NCBI GenBank assembly: GCA_016703545.1
Contig: JADJBX010000001.1
Span: 434,001 to 498,000, forward strand
Length of the DNA: 64,000 nucleotides
Direction: 5' to 3'
From: Candidatus Amarobacillus elongatus
GTDB taxonomy: Bacteria > Chloroflexota > Dehalococcoidia > Tepidiformales > Tepidiformaceae
Position numbers and translations under genes: made by a program. Below the pieces are notes generated by a model. It made no database searches. It saw only the letters and a list, made by a program, of their open reading frames with translations, and had not been told where the DNA came from. Shown one piece after another: positions 8,278-17,249 of the stretch; position 1 is the stretch's first letter; every line of letters begins with the position of its first letter.

Positions 8278-8574
8278 ATGACCGTTGTAGAGCATCCGTC
8301 CGTCTCCCAGGCCAGTGCCCACCTGTATGAGGCCCTCTCCCACCACTTCGGTCCGCTGGACCTGAGCGCCACCGATCCGGTGGTGCGCGCCATTAGCGAG
8401 TACGGCCAGCGCTGCCGCGAACATGACGAAGAGGGCATGAAGGCCGCGAGCGCGCACGTGTACGAGGCGCTGACGCATCACTTCGGGCCGCGCGACTTCG
8501 GCGCGAACGACCCGGTGATGTTCGCGCTCAGCGAATACGGCCAGGCGTGCAAGGAAGCCGGCGTCCGCAAGTAA
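8278..8574 (+). CDS. Small protein made of two tandem repeats, unknown function
   Basis: The 98-residue soluble protein is almost entirely two copies of one unit of about 40 residues: SAHLYEALSHHFGPLDLS... and SAHVYEALTHHFGPRDFG..., each ending in SEYGQxC. By eye 25 of 36 aligned positions are identical. Each unit has a conserved HHFGP and one cysteine. The start is ATG 8278, with GGAGG (8262-8266) and the promoter upstream; a longer start at 8248 has no ribosome site. A strong terminator follows. No function is known to me; the paired His/Cys positions might bind a metal. Confidence 0.65.
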   Translation: MTVVEHPSVSQASAHLYEALSHHFGPLDLSATDPVVRAISEYGQRCREHDEEGMKAASAHVYEALTHHFGPRDFGANDPVMFALSEYGQACKEAGVRK

Positions 8575-8598
8575 CCTGCCGGGAACCCACAGACGAAC

Positions 8599-8627
8599 AA
8601 AGGGCGCACCCCGTGGGTGCGCCCTTT
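8599..8627. terminator. Hairpin terminator between convergent genes
   Basis: A perfect 13-bp stem, AAAGGGCGCACCC paired with GGGTGCGCCCTTT, with a 3-base loop. The A/T ends make it a rho-independent terminator usable in both directions, between the repeat-protein gene and the convergent LLM oxidoreductase. Confidence 0.8.
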
Positions 8628-8650
8628 GACGTGTCGCCGGGGTGCGGCGG

Positions 8651-9694
8651 TCAGTCCTCCGAGGACTCCTCCCGGACGACGGCGGCGAGGCGTTCGAGGG
8701 TGTTGAGCTTCTCCTCGCGGCTCCCTTCGAGCTGGACCGCGAGGGTGTTGATGCCTGCCTTGTGGTGGGTGCGAACGCGCTCGCGGATCATCTGCTCGGT
8801 GCCGATGAGGTTGGTCTTGAGCACCATCTCCTCGGGCACGGCGGCGGCGGCCTCGTCGCGCTTGCCTTCGAGCCAGAGACGCTGCACGTATCGCGCCTCC
8901 TCGTCGTAGCCGGCCCGCTTGTAGGCGTCGTTGTAGAAGTTGTGCTGGGCCGAACCCATGGCGCCGAGGGTGAATGCGAGCCCGGGCCGGCGGGGAGGAA
9001 TGAGCTTCTCCACGTCGTCGGAGAACTGCACAACGCCCGCGGCGACCTGCAGGTTCACGTCCTTCAGGGAACGGCCCGCCTTCGCGGCGCCAGCGGCGAT
9101 GTGCGTGGTGAAGACGTCCGCGTGTTCGGGGATGAAGGAGGTGCCGAACCAGCCGTCGGCGAGTTCGCCGGTGAGGGCGAGGCCCCTGGGGCTGAGCGTG
9201 GCAAGGTAGATGGGGAACTCCGTCGGCTTCGCGCCGCTGCGCAACGCCTTACCTTCGCCCCCGGGCAGGGGAAGGGTGAAGTACTTGCCGTTGTAGGCGG
9301 CGCGCTCACCGCGGCTGATGATGCGGACGATTTCGATGGTTTCGCGCAGGCGCTGCTGCGTGCCCTTGAACGGGACGCCATGCCAGCCTTCGACCACCTG
9401 CGGGCCGCTGGCGCCGAGACCGCAGATGAAGCGGCCCTTCGACATCGCGTTGAGCGCCATGGAAATCATGGCGATGTTCGCGGGGGAGCGGCTGGCAACC
9501 TGCATGATGCCGGTGGCGAGCTGGGCGCGCTTCGTGTACGCGGCGAGAAAGCCGACGGGGGTGGCGGCATCGTAGCCCCACGTCTCGGCGGTGGTGATCA
9601 CATCGACGCCGGCGGCCTCGGCATCGGCGGCGAAGCGGGCGCCGCCTTCCCAGTCGTCGTCGTTGGTGGGGCGGAATCCAATAGCAAGGCGCAT
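8651..9694 (-). CDS. LLM-class (F420-dependent type) oxidoreductase
   Basis: The 347-residue luciferase-like TIM-barrel protein begins MRLAIGFRPTNDDDWEG. Family segments include TTAETWGYDA, LATGIMQVASRSPANIAM, GRFICGLGASGPQVVEGWHG and YLATLSPRGLALTGELADGW, which are typical of F420-dependent LLM-class enzymes in Chloroflexota and Actinobacteria. Such proteins catalyse hydride transfer with F420H2, or sometimes FMN. The cofactor is inferred from the family and the substrate is unknown. The start is unambiguous at the family N-terminus. Confidence 0.85.
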   Translation of the reverse strand: MRLAIGFRPTNDDDWEGGARFAADAEAAGVDVITTAETWGYDAATPVGFLAAYTKRAQLATGIMQVASRSPANIAMISMALNAMSKGRFICGLGASGPQVVEGWHGVPFKGTQQRLRETIEIVRIISRGERAAYNGKYFTLPLPGGEGKALRSGAKPTEFPIYLATLSPRGLALTGELADGWFGTSFIPEHADVFTTHIAAGAAKAGRSLKDVNLQVAAGVVQFSDDVEKLIPPRRPGLAFTLGAMGSAQHNFYNDAYKRAGYDEEARYVQRLWLEGKRDEAAAAVPEEMVLKTNLIGTEQMIRERVRTHHKAGINTLAVQLEGSREEKLNTLERLAAVVREESSED

Positions 9695-9859
9695 GGCGAG
9701 TTCCCAGGTCCGGGTTCCCAGTTCCCAGGGGGAACTGCGTCGGCGAGGGAGGATACGCGCGTGCGCCGCAAGTGGACAGTTCCGGGCGCCCTGCCGGCCG
9801 GTTCCCCGGGGCGGCTCTCTTTTTATTAGATAGAGGGACCCGCACCCGGAGGGCGAGGG

Positions 9860-11247
9860 TTAGCAGCCGGGGAGGCGGTCCCGGAGCGCATCGAGGAGGT
9901 TCGCGATGGGGACACGAACCTGCGACTGGGAGTCGCGTTCGCGGATGGTGACGGCGTCGTCGCCCGGCGTGTCACCTTCGCCGACCGTTTGGAAGTCGAC
10001 CGTCACGCAGAGGGGCGTGCCGATCTCGTCCTGGCGGCGGTAGCGGCGGCCGATGGACTGCGTCTCGTCGTACTGGCTCATCCAGTTCGGGCGAACGAGG
10101 TCGTACACGCGGCGCGCGGCCGGCTGCAGCTTCTCGTTCTTCGAAAGCGGCAGGACGGCGACCTTGATGGGGGCGATGTTGGGCCGGAACTTCAGCACGA
10201 CGCGCTTCTCGCCCTTCTCATCCAGCTCCTCGTTGTAGCTTTCGAGCAGGACGACGGCGAAGGTGCGGCTGAGGCCGGCCGCGGGCTCGATGACCCACGG
10301 GACGACGTGCTGGTTCGTCTCTTCGTCGAAGTAGGTCAGCGGGTGGCCGGATTCCTTGCCGTGGGCGCCAAGGTCGAAGTCGGTGCGGGCGGCGACGCCT
10401 TCGAGTTCGCCCCAGCCCCAGGGGAAGAGGTACTCGATATCGGTGGTGCCGGCGCTGTAGTGCGAAAGCTCCTCCCTGGCGTGCTCGCGAAGGCGCAGGC
10501 GCGACGGGTCGATGCCGACGCGGTCGATGTACCAGTTCAGGCGCTGCTGAATCCAATCCTGGTGCTGCGCGAGGTAGCCAGAGATGTCCGAGCGGTCGGC
10601 GGGGGGCTTGCAGAAGTACTCGAGTTCCATCTGCTCGAATTCGAGCGTGCGGAAGATGAATTTGCCGGGGGTGATCTCGTTCCGGAAGCTGGTGCGCGTC
10701 TGGGCGATGCCGAAGGGGAGCTTGCGGCGCATCGACGAGACGACGTTTTCGAAGTTCACGAACATGCCCTGGGCCGTTTCGGGGGGCAGGTAGGCGGTGT
10801 TCTCGTCGTTGGCGATGGGGCCAACCTGGGTTCGAACATCATGTTGAACATGCGCGGCTCGGTCAGTTCGCCGCCGTCGTTCGGGCAGATGATGGCGCCG
10901 TTGGCGTCGCGCTTGATCTCGCCGTAGGCGCCTTCCTCGAGGTGGTCCATGCGGAAGCGCTGCTGGCACTTCTTGCAGTCGACGAGGGGGTCGGTGAAGT
11001 TGGCGACGTGCCCGCTGGCGACCCAGACGCGGGGGTTGGTGATGAGCGCGGCATCGAGGCCGACGACGTCGTCGCGTTCGCGGACCATGGAACGCCACCA
11101 TGCCTCACGGATGTTGCGCTTGAGTTCGACGCCGAGCGGGCCGTAATCGTAGGTGTTGGCGAAGCCGCCGTAGATCTCGGCGGAGGGGAAGACGAACCCC
11201 CGGCGCTTGGCGAGCGAAACGATGGTATCGAGGTCTGCTGCGGGCAC
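9860..11247 (-). CDS. glyS: Glycyl-tRNA synthetase (dimeric type), interrupted by one frameshift
   Basis: This class II synthetase charges tRNA-Gly. The N-terminal part reads AKRRGFVFPSAEIYGGFANT, then the zinc-knuckle region DCKKCQQRFRMDH...ICPNDGG. After the shift come PIANDENTAYLPPETAQGMF, motif 2 TSFRNEITPGKFIFRTLEFE and the C-terminal anticodon-binding domain. The two parts lie in different frames. Adding one T in the run at 10831-10833 restores a continuous 462-codon protein reading MFNMMFETQVGPIANDEN across the join. The start is GTG 11247, preceded by AGGA. For an essential gene a sequencing deletion is more likely than a real mutation. Confidence 0.85.
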
Positions 11248-11376
11248 GATGCTGTTCCTGTGGAGTCTCGCGAGCGGCGGCTCCGCCCGCGGATGAACGA
11301 CCAATGTAGCGCAGGAGCGGGGTAGTGGCTGCGCGCGGGGCTGGAGCGTCGGCGTGTGTGGGCGCAGGATCGAGGA

Positions 11377-12096
11377 ATGACCCGCGTACCGCGTCTCTAC
11401 GTGCCCGGGCGGCTCGCGCCCGGACTTGCCGTGCTCAACAGCGACCAATCGCGGCGGCTGGCCGATGTCGTGCGGCTGCGCGAGGGAGACGAATTCCGGC
11501 TGTTCAACGGCGACGGCAAGGAGTGGAAGGCGGTGGTCACGGGCATCGCCAGGGGGCAACTGCACGGGCAGATCGTGGAATGCGTGCGCGAGGAACCGCC
11601 CCTGCCCCTGGTGATCGAGGTGTGGTGCGGGCTGGTGCGCCCGAACCGGTTCGACTGGGCCATCGAGAAGTGCGCCGAGGCGGGAGCGGACGTGGTCCGG
11701 CCGATCGTGACGGCGCGGGCGGCCCGGGGGGACGGATCGTCGGAGTTGCGGCAGGAGCGCTGGGCGCGCATCGCGACGGAGGCGGCGGAGCAGTGCGGGC
11801 GGCTTTCGTTGCCGGTGGTGGAGCCGCCGGGCCAGTTCGCGGATCTGCTGGGACGGCACCGGGGCCCGCTCCTGCTCGGGGACGCGGCGGGCTCACCGTG
11901 GCCCGACGCCGCGCGGGCGCTGCCGGAGCAGGGGCGGCTGGTCATCGCCGTGGGGCCGGAGGGCGGGTTCACGCCGGATGAGGTAGCGCGGGCGAAGGCG
12001 GCGGGGGCGCAGCTGGCACGGTTCGGGCCGTATGTGCTGCGGACGGAGACGGCGGCGGTGGCGGCCGTCGCGCTGGTGCGGTCACTCGGGCGGTAG
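11377..12096 (+). CDS. rsmE: 16S rRNA (uracil-1498-N3)-methyltransferase
   Basis: The protein has 239 residues from the preferred ATG at 11377; seven codons upstream are not family-like. It begins MTRVPRLYVPGRLAPG, with an N-terminal PUA-like domain and a C-terminal SPOUT (alpha/beta-knot) domain. The SAM-binding knot is LVIAVGPEGGFTPDEV followed by LRTETAAVAAVALV, which identifies RsmE. It methylates U1498 of 16S rRNA in the assembled small subunit. The last 15 bases overlap the 3' end of the convergent HTH gene. Confidence 0.9.
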   Translation: MTRVPRLYVPGRLAPGLAVLNSDQSRRLADVVRLREGDEFRLFNGDGKEWKAVVTGIARGQLHGQIVECVREEPPLPLVIEVWCGLVRPNRFDWAIEKCAEAGADVVRPIVTARAARGDGSSELRQERWARIATEAAEQCGRLSLPVVEPPGQFADLLGRHRGPLLLGDAAGSPWPDAARALPEQGRLVIAVGPEGGFTPDEVARAKAAGAQLARFGPYVLRTETAAVAAVALVRSLGR

Positions 12097-12321
12097 CGGC
12101 TCTTCGGGGGAAGCGCAGGCAGGTTCGATTTCGCGGCACCAGAGGATGAGGCGGCCACGGTCGGGGACGCCGGCGAGCAGCTTGAGCTCGGAGACGTAGC
12201 CCTCCGCCGTGCGGACGACGAGATGCAGCGCGTCGGAGATTTCGACGTTGGAAGCGCCCGTAGCGAGGAGAGAAGCAACTGCGCGATACCGAGGCGCCAG
12301 TGGCACCCAACCGGTACTCAT
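12082..12321 (-). CDS. Stand-alone LuxR/GerE-type helix-turn-helix protein
   Basis: The 79-residue protein consists of little more than a LuxR-type HTH: SLLATGASNVEISDALHLVV, then RTAEGYVSELKLLAGVPDRG. It resembles the GerE domain but has no receiver or sensor domain, and Arg-Thr-Ala-Glu replaces the usual S/x-T-V-E. The start at 12321 is chosen for a perfect GGAGGT at the complement of 12330-12335. It may be an orphan regulator or a remnant of a larger one; the target is unknown. Confidence 0.6.
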   Translation of the reverse strand: MSTGWVPLAPRYRAVASLLATGASNVEISDALHLVVRTAEGYVSELKLLAGVPDRGRLILWCREIEPACASPEEPLPPE

Positions 12322-12590
12322 GGATAGGGACCTCCGCTCACCCGCCGGAGGCACGGAATCAAGATGAGCGAGGGCGCGGCAAGCAACCCGTATTGCAAAA
12401 CATGGAAATGCCGAGCGGGCTCGGTACGTTCATGAACATGTCGACCGAATAGTCTTCGTTGTGCGCCCGGGTATGTGTACCAGAGCGCCGACTGGGCCCA
12501 GGTCGGCGGTTCACCTTCGAGTTCGCTCCTGGGCAGTCATCAGATTTTCGTAACGGGTCACGGCGGTGGCCAGATCGTGGGGACATCACA

Positions 12591-13313
12591 GTGAGCACGA
12601 GGACACGAGTGAAGGCGTTGGCGCTCGCCCTGGCGGGAGCGTCCGTGGTCGCGGCCGTGGCGGTTTCGTTCACGGACCTCCGGGGAGGAGGCGGTGGAGC
12701 GCCCGAACTGACCGCGGCCGCAGTACCGGACACCCCCTCCACGGGCGGCGAACCAGTGAACCGGGCGGCCGAGGTGGGCGCGCCGGGTCCGGGAGGGTTG
12801 GCCCGCGTGGCGGTCGATGATCAGCAACGCGAGATCCCGAAGGGCGAACGTGGGAGGCTGCTCGCCTCGGCGCCGGCCGAGCAAGCAGCGATTCTCGGGG
12901 ACGGCGTGGTAACGCGCGATGAGCTCGCCACGGCGAACGACGAAGCTCGGTCGTGTGCCACGGCGGCCACCGCAGGCCTGACCGGGGTGGTATTTGACTC
13001 GCCCCAATGGGACGGCACGAACTTCCGCTGGGGGTTCAACGCCCCGACGCGGGAGCTGCTCGCCGCCGCTGGTGCGGAATACGACGCCTGCCACGCCCGC
13101 TACGTTTCGGTCGTGAGCGAGGCCTGGTCGATGGCGAAGGCGTACGAGCGGCTGATCCCCCTCTGGCGCGCGATGGCCACGTGCATGAACGGCGAGGGTG
13201 TCGCCGTCGCGGCTGACGCGGACTGGAGCGAGATGATGGACGCGGAACGGGCCGCCGGCCGGGACGGGCTCGTTTCGGTGTGCACCGTGCGAGCACAGTC
13301 CGCAGCCCCCTGA
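12591..13313 (+). CDS. Secreted or membrane-anchored protein of unknown function
   Basis: The protein has about 240 residues if GTG 12591 is the start. The N-terminus VSTRTRVKALALALAGASVV has two basic residues and a hydrophobic stretch, as in a signal peptide or signal anchor. A low-complexity linker follows. The mature part contains four spaced cysteines (SCATAA, YDACHARY, ATCMNGEG, SVCTVR) that could form two disulfides. The pattern resembles small secreted actinobacterial/Chloroflexota proteins, but no family is recognised. A terminator follows directly. Confidence 0.55.
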   Translation: MSTRTRVKALALALAGASVVAAVAVSFTDLRGGGGGAPELTAAAVPDTPSTGGEPVNRAAEVGAPGPGGLARVAVDDQQREIPKGERGRLLASAPAEQAAILGDGVVTRDELATANDEARSCATAATAGLTGVVFDSPQWDGTNFRWGFNAPTRELLAAAGAEYDACHARYVSVVSEAWSMAKAYERLIPLWRAMATCMNGEGVAVAADADWSEMMDAERAAGRDGLVSVCTVRAQSAAP

Positions 13314-13335
13314 GCGCTTCGAGGCTGCCGCTGCG

Positions 13336-13367
13336 AACGGCGCCCGGGATGTCCCGGGCGCCGTTTT
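13336..13367 (+). terminator. Rho-independent terminator
   Basis: A 14-bp perfect inverted repeat, AACGGCGCCCGGGA with its complement, a two-base centre, and the run TTTTT at 13363-13367. It lies 22 bases after the secreted-protein gene. Confidence 0.85.
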
Positions 13368-13434
13368 TCGTATGAGCGGCGCGCCATAAGAGCCTGTTTC
13401 GGGGGAGGGGGCGGGTGTAGACTGAGCGCCCCAG

Positions 13435-16400
13435 ATGTTCACCCATCTACACACTCACACGGAATACTCGCTCCTCGACGGCATGACCAAGATGGCGCCG
13501 CTGATGGAACGCGTGCGCGAGCTGGGCCAGGAATCCGTGGCGATGACGGACCACGGCGCGCTCTACGGCGCCATCGACTTCTACCGCGAGGCGACGGCGC
13601 GGGCGATCAAGCCGATTATCGGGGTGGAAGCGTATGTCGCGCCCGGGAGCCGGTTCGGGCGGGAGAAGAGCGACAGCTCACCCTACCACCTGCTCATGCT
13701 CGCGCGGGACATGACGGGATACAAGAACCTGCTGGCGCTCGTCACCAAGGCGAACCTTGAGGGGTACTACTACAAGCCGCGCATCGACCGCGAGCTGATC
13801 GAGCAGCACAGCGCGGGCATCACGGTGCTCAGCGGCTGCCCCTCGGCGGAGTTCCACCGGCGCGTGCAGGAGGGCGACCGCGAGGGCGCCATCGACGTCG
13901 CGAAGTACTACCGCGAGGTCTTCGACGGGCACTACTACCTCGAGGTGCAGGACCACGGCGACGCGAAGTTCACGCGGCTGAACCCGGCGATCGCGGACAT
14001 CGGGCGGGAGATGGGCATCAAGGTGGTGGCGACGAACGACAGCCACTACACGCTCCCGAACGAGGCCGACGCGCACGACACGCTGCTCTGCATCGGCACG
14101 AACGCGACGGTGGACCAGCAGGACCGCTACAAGTTCGACGGGCGCGGGTATTACGTGAAGAGCGAGCAGGAGATGCTCGACCTCTTCCCCGGCGCGCCGG
14201 AGTTCATCAGCAATACGCAGCTGGTGGCGGACGAGTGCAACCTCGACCTGAAGTTCGAACGCACGCTCCTGCCCGAGCCGCCCATCCCGGCTGGGCGCGA
14301 CAGCGCGGAGTACCTCGCGGAGCTGTGCTTCAAGGGGCTGCACCGGCGCTTCGATGACGTGACGCCGGAGCTGGAGCAGCGGCTCCTGTACGAACTCGAC
14401 GTGCTCAAGCAGACGGGGTTCACCGACTACATTTATGTCGTAAAGGAGATCGCGGACTACGCCCGCAAGTCGGGGATTCGCATGGGGGTCCGCGGGTCGG
14501 CGGCGGCCTCGCTGGTGCTGTACGTGCTCAACGTCAGCGACATCGATCCCGTGGCGAACCGGCTGGTGTTCGAGCGCTTCCTGAACATCGAACGGCGGGA
14601 AATGCCGGACGTGGACTTCGACTTCGCGGACGACCGGCGCGACGAGATGATCCGCTTCGCCTACGACCGGTACGGCAAGGACCGGGTGGCGCAGATCATC
14701 ACCTTCGGGACGCTGGGCGCGAAGGCGGCGGTGCGCGACGTCGGACGCGCGCTGGGGATTTCGTACGCGGAAACGGACCGGGTGGCGAAGCTGGTGCCGA
14801 ACGCGCTGCACATCACCCTCGCGGATGCGCTGGAGCAATCGGCGGAGCTCAAGGAAGCGGTGGCGACGGACCCGAAGGTGAAGCGGCTGGTGGAGACGGC
14901 GCAGCAGCTGGAGGGGGTGGCGCGCCACGCGAGCACGCACGCGGCGGGTGTCGTGATTTCGCGCGACCCGCTCATCGACCTCGTGCCCCTGCAGCGCCCG
15001 AACCGCGGAGATGAGACAAGCATTCCGACGACGCAGTTCGCGATGGAGCAGGTGGCGAAGATCGGCCTGCTGAAGGTGGACTTCCTCGGGCTTTCGAACC
15101 TGACGATCCTCGGCAAGGCGGTCGATCTCATCCGGGAGACCACAGGGACCGAGCTGGACCTCGTGGCACTGCCCGACGGCGACACCCGCACGATGGAGAT
15201 GCTGAGCAAGGGCGAGACGTTCGGGGTGTTCCAGCTGGAATCCGGCGGCATGCGGCGGTACATCCAGGAGTTGCAGCCCACGAACATCGCGGACCTCTGC
15301 GCCATGGTGGCGCTCTACCGGCCGGGACCGACGGAGCAGATCCCCACCTTCATTAAGGCGAAGCATGGGCAGGTGGCGATCACCTATCCGCACCCGGACC
15401 TGGCGAACGTGCTGGACGAGACGTACGGCGTCATCGTGTACCAGGACCAGGTGCTGCTCATCGCGCGGCAGTTCGCGGGGTACTCCCTCGGCCAGGCCGA
15501 CATCATGCGCAAGGCCATGGGCAAGAAGAAGGCCGAGATCATGGCGGCCGAGCGCGAGCGGTTCGTCTCCGGCGCGATCGAGAAGGGGTACACGAAGCAG
15601 GACGCGGACGCCGTGTTCGCGCTCATCGAGCCGTTCGCGGGGTACGCCTTCAACAAGGCGCACAGCTGGAGCTACGGCACCATCGCGTACCAGACGGCAT
15701 GGCTGAAGGCGAACTACCCGGTGCAGTACATGTGCGCGCTGCTGGCGCTTTCGAAGAGCGCGCCGGACCCGTTCGAGCGGGTGGCATCGGCGGTGGCGGA
15801 GTGCTCGAAGCTGGGCATTGACGTGCTGCCCCCGAACGTGAACGCGAGCCAGGAGAACTTCAGCGTCGAGCCCCGGGGAGACGGATCGCTCGCCATCCGC
15901 TACGGCGTGGGCGTGGTGAAGAACGTCGGGGCGGGCGCGGTCGAGGGGATCATCGGGGAACGCGCGAAGAACGGGCCGTACCGGGACATCGAGGACTTCT
16001 GCAAGCGCGCGGACCTTTCGAACGCGACGAGCCGGACGCTGGAAAGCCTCGCGATGGCGGGGGCGATGGACGGCCTCGGGTACGACCGCGGCACGGTGGT
16101 GGCGCACGCGGAACGGCTGATGACGTTCGCGCGCAAGGAGCGGGAGCTGCGCGAGAGCGGCCAATCGACGATGTTCGACCTGTTCGGAAGCCAGGTGGCG
16201 ACGCCGATGCCGGGCCTCGAACTCGACCCGAGGCCGGTGGCGCAGGACGTGATGCTCGGCTGGGAGAAGGAACTGCTGGGCATCTACATCTCGGAGCACC
16301 CGTTCCGGGCGGCCGCGCCGGGGCTCGCGCAGTACACGTCGCACACCCTCGCGGACCTGTCGATGGAGCTCGCGGGACAGACGGTGACGGTGGGCGGGCT

Positions 16401-17130
16401 CGTGACGCGCGTGCAGGCGCGGGCCACGCGCGATGGGCGGCGGTTCTACATCGTCGACCTCGAGGATCTCTCCGGGACGGCCGAGGTCACGGTCTGGAAC
16501 GACGCGATCGAACTCACGGGGGAGCAGGTCTGGGCCGAAGGGCAGGTGCTGCTGATTTCGCTGGAGTGCCGGGAGCGGGCGGAGCGGCTGAACCTGAACG
16601 TTCGCAAGGCAGCCCCGTACGACACGACGCAGGGGACGGTGGTGGGGTTCGCCGCGGAGCAGTGGCAGGTGGAGCAGCCGCGACAGCGCCGCCAGCCGGC
16701 CGCGGACCGTGCGCCGGCGGCCGCGCCCGTGGCGGCGCCGGGCCCTTCGGCACAGCAACAGCGCAACGGTGGCCCGCCGGCGCGCAACCACCAGCCGCCG
16801 CCGCTGCCCCCGGCGGCGACGACCGAGGCGTCGCGGCCCGGTGTGCAGCCGCCCGTCAGCGGCGATGCGGCGCGCCTCATCCTCACGCTGTACGAAACCG
16901 AGAACACCGTCGCCGATGAGGCGCTCCTGAAGGCGGTCGTGGGCGTGCTCAAGGACCACCCGGGCAAGGACGAGGTGCGCCTCGTGATCCATGACACGGA
17001 AGGCCACGACAGCGAGTTCGACCTGCAGCGGTGCGAGGCCACGGAGGACCTCGCGCGGAGCCTGCGCGGGCTGCTTCGGCAGGCGGGGAATGTACGGCTG
17101 ACGGGCGGGCGGATGGTCGGCGTCGGGTAG
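13435..17130 (+). CDS. dnaE: DNA polymerase III alpha subunit
   Basis: This is the replicative polymerase, 1231 residues. The PHP domain begins MFTHLHTHTEYSLLDG. The C-family palm has the catalytic aspartates in PDVDFDFADDRR (about residues 390-400). The fingers contain KAMGKKKAEIM and FNKAHSWSYG. An internal clamp-binding motif QSTMFDLFG lies near residue 910, and an OB fold (VTVGGLVTRVQARATRDG) near 983. A Pro/Ala/Gln-rich linker (about 1075-1145) leads to an 85-residue C-terminal domain. The -10-like TAGACT at 13418-13423 leaves only a very short leader and no Shine-Dalgarno, so initiation may be near-leaderless. Confidence 0.97.
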   Translation: MFTHLHTHTEYSLLDGMTKMAPLMERVRELGQESVAMTDHGALYGAIDFYREATARAIKPIIGVEAYVAPGSRFGREKSDSSPYHLLMLARDMTGYKNLLALVTKANLEGYYYKPRIDRELIEQHSAGITVLSGCPSAEFHRRVQEGDREGAIDVAKYYREVFDGHYYLEVQDHGDAKFTRLNPAIADIGREMGIKVVATNDSHYTLPNEADAHDTLLCIGTNATVDQQDRYKFDGRGYYVKSEQEMLDLFPGAPEFISNTQLVADECNLDLKFERTLLPEPPIPAGRDSAEYLAELCFKGLHRRFDDVTPELEQRLLYELDVLKQTGFTDYIYVVKEIADYARKSGIRMGVRGSAAASLVLYVLNVSDIDPVANRLVFERFLNIERREMPDVDFDFADDRRDEMIRFAYDRYGKDRVAQIITFGTLGAKAAVRDVGRALGISYAETDRVAKLVPNALHITLADALEQSAELKEAVATDPKVKRLVETAQQLEGVARHASTHAAGVVISRDPLIDLVPLQRPNRGDETSIPTTQFAMEQVAKIGLLKVDFLGLSNLTILGKAVDLIRETTGTELDLVALPDGDTRTMEMLSKGETFGVFQLESGGMRRYIQELQPTNIADLCAMVALYRPGPTEQIPTFIKAKHGQVAITYPHPDLANVLDETYGVIVYQDQVLLIARQFAGYSLGQADIMRKAMGKKKAEIMAAERERFVSGAIEKGYTKQDADAVFALIEPFAGYAFNKAHSWSYGTIAYQTAWLKANYPVQYMCALLALSKSAPDPFERVASAVAECSKLGIDVLPPNVNASQENFSVEPRGDGSLAIRYGVGVVKNVGAGAVEGIIGERAKNGPYRDIEDFCKRADLSNATSRTLESLAMAGAMDGLGYDRGTVVAHAERLMTFARKERELRESGQSTMFDLFGSQVATPMPGLELDPRPVAQDVMLGWEKELLGIYISEHPFRAAAPGLAQYTSHTLADLSMELAGQTVTVGGLVTRVQARATRDGRRFYIVDLEDLSGTAEVTVWNDAIELTGEQVWAEGQVLLISLECRERAERLNLNVRKAAPYDTTQGTVVGFAAEQWQVEQPRQRRQPAADRAPAAAPVAAPGPSAQQQRNGGPPARNHQPPPLPPAATTEASRPGVQPPVSGDAARLILTLYETENTVADEALLKAVVGVLKDHPGKDEVRLVIHDTEGHDSEFDLQRCEATEDLARSLRGLLRQAGNVRLTGGRMVGVG

Positions 17131-17249
17131 TCCTGGCGCCAGGGACGCGAGTGCGTCCTTCCGTGAGCGAACGACAGGCGTGTCACCGGCCGGTGGCCAT
17201 TCGGTAACACCGTCTACGACCGGCGGCCGGCGATTCCGATGCTGAACAC

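Noticed and set aside
9700..9730. Three GTTCCCAG repeats, considered as CRISPR or REP
   Set aside because: Only three short copies in 30 bases with no spacers; too little for an array. No CRISPR array or cas gene was seen anywhere.
11248..11376. T-box or other riboswitch upstream of glyS
   Set aside because: The leader is under 60 bases with no T-box sequence or long stem structure.
13678..17007. 1109-residue open frame antisense to dnaE
   Set aside because: Arg/His/Val-rich product of GC-rich codon bias; dnaE on the other strand is unmistakable. Similar long antisense frames at 17214-19421 and 2574-3788 were dismissed for the same reason.
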